Shown piece by piece: positions 1 to 4,121 of a DNA stretch of 5,463 bases; positions within the stretch are counted from its first letter, which is position 1; every line of letters starts with the position of its first letter. Under the pieces are notes generated by a model. That model saw only the letters and a program-made list of their open reading frames with translations. It was not told the origin of the DNA and made no database searches. The translations under genes were made by a program, and so were the position numbers. Source of the DNA: Bacteroidota bacterium (GTDB lineage: Bacteria > Bacteroidota > Bacteroidia > Sphingobacteriales > Sphingobacteriaceae); assembly GCA_013288465.1 (NCBI GenBank), contig JABDBT010000118.1:1-5463 (forward strand), in the 5' to 3' direction.

Positions 1-372
1 GATGCTCACAAACGCCACCTTACCATCCTGCGGCGCAATTAATGTGTAATCCCCTGTTAAACCATTAATAACAGCCAGCGCCTGACCTTTTTTTACGCTT
101 TCGCCTTTATTCACCAAAACTTTAGCTATCCTGCCTTCAAAACCGGCAATAACCGGCGCGGCATAGCCCTGTGACTCAATTTTCAGCGCCCCCTTTATCG
201 TATCCGGGTAACGCACCAAAACCGAAATACCAACCACCATGAGCAGTATGCCAAAAAACAAGGTGATGCCCCACCGCAGTATCCAACTGGGTACCTTGGT
301 TATGATCTCCTGCATATCCTCGGTATGGCGGTCGGCAGGTAGTTCTTCGTTTATGGTTATTGTTTCTTTCAT
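1..372 (-). CDS. HlyD-family periplasmic adaptor, N-terminal part (cut by window edge)
   Basis: Membrane fusion protein expected to pair with the C39-ABC exporter encoded upstream and to carry its cargo across the periplasm. The 124 visible residues start at an ATG (372-370) with an in-frame TAG just two codons upstream, so the start is secure. A cytoplasmic segment (residues 1-30) is followed by one membrane helix (about 29-55, WILRW...VLVRYPD). The first half of a biotinyl-lipoyl domain follows (about 75-102: AGFEGRIAKVLVNKGESV then KKGQ). The second half comes almost at once (about 109-124: DYTLIAPQDGKVAFVSI). In usual HlyD adaptors a long coiled-coil hairpin separates the two halves; here only about seven residues do, so this looks like a hairpin-less short adaptor. 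The only Shine-Dalgarno-like match is an AGGA almost touching the ATG. The gene follows the exporter gene after a 488-base repeat-filled gap. Family assignment is confident; the rest of the protein lies left of the window. Confidence 0.88.
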   Translation of the reverse strand, partial: MKETITINEELPADRHTEDMQEIITKVPSWILRWGITLFFGILLMVVGISVLVRYPDTIKGALKIESQGYAAPVIAGFEGRIAKVLVNKGESVKKGQALAVINGLTGDYTLIAPQDGKVAFVSI

Positions 373-384
373 GTCCTATTTGAT

Positions 385-426
385 TTATCGCTTCAATAAG
401 CCCCCTCTAAACTGCGTAGCCTTCAT
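385..426 (-). other. Possible 13-codon leader ORF before the adaptor gene
   Basis: An ATG at 426-424 opens a 13-codon frame (MKATQFRGGLLKR) that ends at TAA (385-387), 12 bases before the adaptor ATG. It is preceded by AAAGG at a spacing of about six bases, a better Shine-Dalgarno match than the adaptor gene's own. It could be a translated leader coupling ribosomes into the adaptor gene, or pure chance; an ORF this short carries no statistical weight. It contains a Gly-Gly pair, but a nine-residue leader and no Tyr make it a poor candidate for the exported peptide. Confidence 0.2.
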
Positions 427-471
427 GAACACCTTTAAAAACTAACAACTTGTGAATAATCTCCCCCGGTG

Positions 472-498
472 CGCCACCGCTAAAGCTAAAGCGGCACG
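472..498 (-). repeat. Palindromic repeat, diverged inverted copy of the 832-860 element
   Basis: Read on the minus strand, this 27-base segment begins CGTGC, contains the 11-mer TAGCTTTAGCG and ends GGCG. The plus-strand element at 835-860 has the same three blocks in the same order, with a 4-5 base variable stretch and a 2-base difference (GT versus AC) between them. About 20 positions agree. It folds into a hairpin with CCGCT/AGCGG arms around an 8-base loop. Membership in the same repeat family is inferred from this alignment by eye. Confidence 0.6.
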
Positions 499-579
499 CG
501 GTTGTGGAGACTTTTCCCGGCGCTCAATGCCCTACTTACCGGGCAAGACCATTAACTTAATAACTCACCACCTTCCCAA

Positions 580-606
580 CCCTCTTTCCGCTCAGCGAAG
601 AGAGGG
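580..606. repeat. Near-perfect hairpin repeat (CCCTCTTT...AGAGAGGG)
   Basis: Two 13-base arms (CCCTCTTTCCGCT and AGCGAAGAGAGGG) face each other with one base between. Twelve of 13 positions can pair, counting one G-T, with a single C-A mismatch; the innermost pairs must open to form a loop. Its translated shadow (PLFAERKEGWEG on the minus strand) resembles spurious peptides often called from Bacteroidota intergenic repeats, which is a recollection and not a search result. I read it as a dispersed REP-like element with no coding role. Confidence 0.6.
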
Positions 607-710
607 TCGCCCAGCGTAGCGTCGGCGGGGTGAGTAATCGCCGATATGCTGCGCCTCATATCATTGCAGTGAACGAAGCGTCGGCCATGCAAGTTCGCCG
701 CCTGTCGTGT

Positions 711-740
711 AGAGATTGCCACGCTATCGCTCGCAATGAC
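711..740. repeat. Dispersed repeat with ATTGC/GCAAT arms
   Basis: The segment AGAGATTGCCACGCTATCGC and the ten bases after it carry the terminal inverted repeats ATTGC (715-719) and GCAAT (733-737) around a GC-rich middle. The type 'agattgc...gcaatgac' is a familiar abundant intergenic repeat in this phylum (recollection). Nearby 659-690 contains a related fragment (TCATTGCAGTGAACGAAGCG), suggesting more than one degenerate copy or a larger composite unit. Confidence 0.5.
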
Positions 741-805
741 GCTCGGAGAGGGGCCTGCAAACCGCCCACTGCAAACTGCTCTCTCCACTGCCACCCTATA
801 ATTCT

Positions 806-819
806 CCCCCTTTAGGGGG
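806..819. repeat. CCCCC-TTTA-GGGGG hairpin adjoining the 29-base repeat
   Basis: Five perfect G-C pairs (806-810 with 815-819) surround a four-base loop, followed on the plus strand by CTGGGGGG. It lies 12 bases from the repeat at 832-860 and probably forms a composite unit with it. On the minus strand it sits 42 bases past the exporter stop codon, but the following bases are AGAATTATAG, not a T-run. It could stabilise the 3' end of the exporter mRNA, but a terminator is not supported. Confidence 0.5.
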
Positions 820-831
820 CTGGGGGGCTCA

Positions 832-860
832 CTTCGTGCGCCATAGCTTTAGCGACGGCG
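832..860 (+). repeat. 29-base imperfect palindrome, copy directly at the exporter stop codon
   Basis: The element begins CTTCGTGCGCCATAGCTT and ends TAGCGACGGCG. It matches 2760-2788 at 28 of 29 positions (T versus C at base 19) and in the same orientation. CGT-CGC and GCGACG arms can form a six-pair hairpin with one bulged G. Its last base is directly adjacent to the TGA of the exporter gene (861-863). The exporter's C-terminus (VKNQLELGM) looks complete for the family, so the insertion did not shorten the protein. Confidence 0.85.
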
Positions 861-3074
861 TCACATCCCCAACTCCAACTGGTTCTTCACCAAGCCATAG
901 TACTCGCCCCTCAAAGCCGTTAGCTCATGGTGTGTGCCCTGCTCAATAATTTTACCCTTGTCCAGTACAATAATATTATCCGCGTTGCTAACCGTGCTTA
1001 GGCGGTGGGCAACCACCACTACCGTCCTCCCGGTAAAAAACTCCTCCAGGTTATCCATAATTATCCGCTCGTTATTGGCATCGAGCGCGTTGGTGGCCTC
1101 GTCAAAAAACAGGTAATCGGGGTTTTTATAAACCGCGCGGGCAATCAGCAACCGTTGCTTTTGCCCCTGGCTTATGCCGCTGCCTGCCGAACCTATTTTG
1201 GTGTACAGCCCAAACGGTAGTTCCTCAATAAAATCCTGTATGTTGGCAACCTTAATGGCCTGTTGCAGTTTTTCCGGGTCGGGGTATTCATCGCCAACGG
1301 CAATGTTGTTTTCAATCGTGTCCGAGAAGATAAACCCATCCTGCATTACCGTGCCGCAGGCGCTGCGCCAGGCTTTAAAGCTAAGCTGGTTAAGGTTAGT
1401 TGCGCCCACCCGCAATTCGCCTTTTTCCGGCTCATAAAAGCGGAGCAGTAACTTTAGTATCGTGGTTTTTCCACTGCCGCTCATGCCCACAATAGCGGTG
1501 GTTTTACCCTGCGGAATAACCAAATTAATGTTTTCCAAAACCGGGTCGTTACCCGCGCCGGGGTAGGTAAAGGTTAAATTTGTGATGCTGATGCTTTTGT
1601 TGGCGGGCAGTGTATGTATCCAGTGCTTGTCAATAGGTTCCTCATCGGGCAGCTGGTGTATCTCGTTTAAACGCTCTAAACTTATTTTGGCATCCTGGTA
1701 GGCTTGCACAAAGCCCAGCATCTGCTCAATAGGGCTGCTTACCTGCCCTACAATATATTGTATGGCCATCATACCGCCCAGGGTTAGCTGCCCGTCAATA
1801 ACCGCCTTTACGCTTAAAAAGGTGATGAGTATGTTTTTGGCCTGGTTAATAAACATACTGCCGCCCTGCTGGTACTGGCTCAGCGCCAGGTTTTGTACTT
1901 TGTATTTAAACAGGCGCGCCTGTATATGCTCCCAGCCCCAGCGTTTTTGCTGCTCGCAGTTGTTCAGCTTAATCTCCTGCATCCCGTTCACCAGTTCCAC
2001 AATATTGCTTTGGTTACTTGATGAGTTATCAAACTGCTTGTAGTTCAAAGCCCTGCGGTGTTTTAAAAACATAGTTATCCAGCCTGCATAGGCCAGGGTA
2101 CTTATTAGCGATACCATAAAAATAACCGCGTTATAATACACCAGTACAAAGGTGAACACCACCAGGTTAATAATAGAAAACAATGTGCTTAGCGTAGTGC
2201 CGGTTAAAAAGCTTTCAATCTTTTGCTGGTCGCTCATGCGCTGCATAATATCGCCGGTGGTTTTGCTTTCAAAAAAACTAACCGGCAGTTTCATCAGCTT
2301 GATCAGGAAATCAGTAAGGATAGAAATATTGATACGCGTACTGATATGCAGCAATATCCAGCTCCGTATAAAATTAACGCTCGTGCTGCCTATAAACAGC
2401 ATCACCTGTGCTATCAATATCAAATAAACAAAATTAATATTGCGGGTATTGATGCCAATATCAACAATGCTTTGCGTAAGGAACGGCGTAACCAGCGAAA
2501 GCAGCGTACCAATGGCCAGCCCGAACACCAACTGGATAAATAACCGCTTATAAGCATAAAAATACCTCAGGATAGATAGCCACGATAGCTTGCCATTCTT
2601 TTCATCCTCCTGTTCATAAAATTTTGGTGTTGGGCTGATCAGCAGGGAAATACCCTCACTCATTGCTGCATGGCTGAACCATTGCTTTTTGAATCCTTCT
2701 TCGGTTAGGGTGACTAAGCCGCTGCCGGGATCGGCCAGGTAATATTTTTTTGTAGCGTTCTTCGTGCGCCATAGCTTCAGCGACGGCGCATTTATTTTAT
2801 ACAGCACTACAAAATGGTTTTGCCGCCAGTGCAGTATGCAGGGCAGCTCGGCCTTGTTAAGCTGCTCAAGGCTTAGTTTAACCCCGGTGGTCCTAAAACC
2901 TATCTTTTCAGCAGCCTCGCTTATAGCCAATAAATTTACCCCGCCACGGTTAATGTAACACAATGTCCTTAATTTTTGAATGCTTAGTGTGCGGCCGTAA
3001 TACCTGCATACCATACGTAAACACGTAGGGCCGCAGTCCATTTGGTCTTGTTGTTTATAGTAGGGAAATTTCAA
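861..3074 (-). CDS. C39 peptidase-containing ABC exporter (bacteriocin/RiPP type)
   Basis: An inner-membrane exporter that removes a double-glycine leader from a peptide and pumps the core out using ATP. Of 737 residues, 1-145 form the C39 cysteine protease: oxyanion Gln8, Cys14 in QMDCGP, His87 in NHFVV and Asp115 in LADPG. Residues about 165-450 are the six-helix transmembrane domain. The ATPase has Walker A GMSGSGKTT (530-538), Q-loop Gln578, signature ISQGQKQR (634-641), Walker B YLFFDE (654-659), D-loop NALD and His690. The S-Q-G-Q signature is normal for this Bacteroidota subgroup. The start is TTG at 3074: an in-frame TAA lies six codons upstream with no ATG between, and the N-terminus KFPYYKQQDQMDCGP fits the family. 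His and Asp are 28 residues apart instead of about 16 because a repeat adds residues near 95-108. It follows the APS kinase gene after 80 bases. Analogous in role to RaxB of Xanthomonas; the cargo is unknown. Confidence 0.95.
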   Translation of the reverse strand: MKFPYYKQQDQMDCGPTCLRMVCRYYGRTLSIQKLRTLCYINRGGVNLLAISEAAEKIGFRTTGVKLSLEQLNKAELPCILHWRQNHFVVLYKINAPSLKLWRTKNATKKYYLADPGSGLVTLTEEGFKKQWFSHAAMSEGISLLISPTPKFYEQEDEKNGKLSWLSILRYFYAYKRLFIQLVFGLAIGTLLSLVTPFLTQSIVDIGINTRNINFVYLILIAQVMLFIGSTSVNFIRSWILLHISTRINISILTDFLIKLMKLPVSFFESKTTGDIMQRMSDQQKIESFLTGTTLSTLFSIINLVVFTFVLVYYNAVIFMVSLISTLAYAGWITMFLKHRRALNYKQFDNSSSNQSNIVELVNGMQEIKLNNCEQQKRWGWEHIQARLFKYKVQNLALSQYQQGGSMFINQAKNILITFLSVKAVIDGQLTLGGMMAIQYIVGQVSSPIEQMLGFVQAYQDAKISLERLNEIHQLPDEEPIDKHWIHTLPANKSISITNLTFTYPGAGNDPVLENINLVIPQGKTTAIVGMSGSGKTTILKLLLRFYEPEKGELRVGATNLNQLSFKAWRSACGTVMQDGFIFSDTIENNIAVGDEYPDPEKLQQAIKVANIQDFIEELPFGLYTKIGSAGSGISQGQKQRLLIARAVYKNPDYLFFDEATNALDANNERIIMDNLEEFFTGRTVVVVAHRLSTVSNADNIIVLDKGKIIEQGTHHELTALRGEYYGLVKNQLELGM
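2760..2788 (+). repeat. 29-base repeat copy inserted in frame in the protease domain
   Basis: This is 28/29 identical to 832-860. Here it lies inside coding sequence and contributes the residues APSLKLWRTK (96-105) of the exporter, between the strand HFVVLYKI and the strand YYLADPG. The residue pair Asn-Ala occurs on both sides (codons AAT-GCG and AAC-GCT), hinting at a short target duplication. Removing 11-12 residues would restore the usual His-to-Asp spacing of C39 proteases. The reading frame is intact, so the insert is tolerated at least at sequence level. Confidence 0.85.
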
Positions 3075-3143
3075 GTTATAAATATAATATTATCGTTTCG
3101 TTGGCGAAGTAAATTCTATAGTTCAACTTTAGTATCGCATACA

Positions 3144-3161
3144 GGTATAATATATTATACC
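3144..3161. repeat. 18-base perfect palindrome over the APS kinase stop codon
   Basis: GGTATAATATATTATACC reads the same on both strands and includes the TAA stop (3157-3155) of the kinase gene. As RNA it can form a seven-pair hairpin with a UAUA loop, at the start of the 80-base gap before the TTG-started exporter gene. No T-run follows on the minus strand (TGTATGCGATAC), so it is not a standard terminator. A dimeric regulator site, an mRNA processing or stability hairpin, or chance in AT-rich DNA are the options. I see no clear -33/-7 Bacteroidota promoter beside it. Confidence 0.6.
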
Positions 3162-4057
3162 GCCATCATGGGTTCAGGGTTAACCTGGCTCACATTTACT
3201 TTTTTATGAAACAATAAATATTCTTTAACAATAGTCAAACAATGCTCCACCGAAGTCTTATCTGTATGCAAGTGCAAATCGGGCATTAAAGGTGGTTCGT
3301 ATGGGCTACTAATGCCTGTAAAGTTTTTAAGCTTGCCGTCAATAGCCAATTTGTAAAGCCCTTTGGTATCCCGCTTTTGGCAGGTATTAATACTGGAATC
3401 GGTATAAACTTCCATAAAATTATCAGTGCCTATCAAGCTTTTGGCTATTGTCCGGTCATCAATAAAGGGTGAAATAAACGAAGCAATTACTATTGTGCCC
3501 GCATCATTAAACAGCTTGCATATTTCAGCTACGCGGCGGATATTCTCGGTACGATCCTCGTCCGAGAAAGTAAGGTCACTATTGATGCCCAGCCTTGTAT
3601 TGTCGCCGTCAAGTATATATACCCGTACTCCCTGTCCAAACATCCATGATTCCAGCTCAGATGCAAGCGTTGATTTTCCGGAGCCGGACAAGCCTGTTAA
3701 CCACAATGTGAATGAACTATTGCAGTTAAGGCTCTCCCGGTCTTGTCTTGTTACCTTCCCGGTTTGCTTAAACAAATGTGGTTTATTTTCTCTTTTGATA
3801 AGTTTGTTCTGATGAAACCTTGAAGGAAGCCCCAATTTAATGCCTTGCCAAAGCCTTTCGTGACCATAGTATAACAACATTTTGGTCAATAGTTCGGTAC
3901 CACCTATTTTTACACCAAAGCTTAAGTTGCCTGTAATAAGCCATCCTAAAATCACTGTATCAATAGAGCCAATTATTCGCCATGATATAGTTTTTAGGAT
4001 GTTCCGCTTAATAAGCGGGTCAACTTTATATAATTTAAGTACAATATCAGTGATCAT
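3155..4057 (-). CDS. cysC: APS kinase with N-terminal DUF2061-like membrane domain
   Basis: Phosphorylates adenosine 5'-phosphosulfate with ATP to give PAPS, the donor used by the sulfotransferase encoded just upstream. Numbered from the ATG at 4057 (300 residues), residues about 14-80 match the DUF2061 type (KRNILKTISWRIIGSIDT, then KMLLYYGHERLW) with one or two membrane segments. A linker follows, then a complete APS kinase: P-loop GLSGSGKST (122-130), DGDNTRLG (150-157), FSDEDRTENIRRVAE (164-178), SFISPF (193-198), KRDTKGLY (228-235) and KNFTGISSPYEPP (244-256). An alternative ATG at 4147 would add 30 basic residues and overlap the sulfotransferase gene by 26 bases. I prefer 4057, preceded by A-rich sequence and leaving a 64-base gap. 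The symbol describes the kinase half only. No ATP sulfurylase is visible, so APS must come from elsewhere. The membrane anchor may place PAPS synthesis near the exporter (inference). Confidence 0.93.
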   Translation of the reverse strand: MITDIVLKLYKVDPLIKRNILKTISWRIIGSIDTVILGWLITGNLSFGVKIGGTELLTKMLLYYGHERLWQGIKLGLPSRFHQNKLIKRENKPHLFKQTGKVTRQDRESLNCNSSFTLWLTGLSGSGKSTLASELESWMFGQGVRVYILDGDNTRLGINSDLTFSDEDRTENIRRVAEICKLFNDAGTIVIASFISPFIDDRTIAKSLIGTDNFMEVYTDSSINTCQKRDTKGLYKLAIDGKLKNFTGISSPYEPPLMPDLHLHTDKTSVEHCLTIVKEYLLFHKKVNVSQVNPEPMMAV

Positions 4058-4121
4058 AATTTTCGTCTTAAAATTTAATTTTCTACAATACAATAGGTTG
4101 ATTAGGTGATGCCGGTGTTTT

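Larger units (their letters stand above)
373..860. other. 488-base intergenic mosaic of short repeats, no convincing gene
   Basis: This gap separates the exporter stop codon from the adaptor start, although both genes run the same way and should act together. Reading both strands, I find only hairpin-forming segments: 472-498, 528-545 (TGCCC/GGGCA arms, 8-base loop), 580-606, 643-662 (GATATG/CATATC arms), 711-740, 806-819 and 832-860. Open frames of 61 and 80 codons exist, but they begin with GTG and translate the repeats themselves. No T-run follows any hairpin on the minus strand, so I do not call an intrinsic terminator. The mosaic may uncouple or attenuate expression of the adaptor relative to the exporter, or be neutral repeat accumulation. 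Confidence 0.7.

Noticed and set aside
385..426. MKATQFRGGLLKR as the exported double-glycine peptide
   Set aside because: The leader would be only nine residues, the core four residues, and there is no Tyr to sulfate.
239..445. 68-codon open frame on the plus strand over the adaptor start
   Set aside because: It is antisense to the well-supported adaptor N-terminus and has no family features.
552..794. 80-codon open frame on the minus strand in the intergenic region
   Set aside because: It starts with GTG and has low-complexity, repeat-derived residues (VIASDSVAISTRQAANLH). It runs straight through the 580-606 and 711-740 repeats, a pattern typical of spurious calls from dispersed repeats.
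630..815. 61-codon open frame on the plus strand
   Set aside because: Starts with GTG, lies opposite the frame above over the same repeats, and shows no domain-like features.
806..819. Intrinsic terminator after the exporter gene
   Set aside because: The hairpin is strong, but the following minus-strand bases (AGAATTATAG) lack a T-run, and the same hairpin type occurs as part of dispersed repeats.
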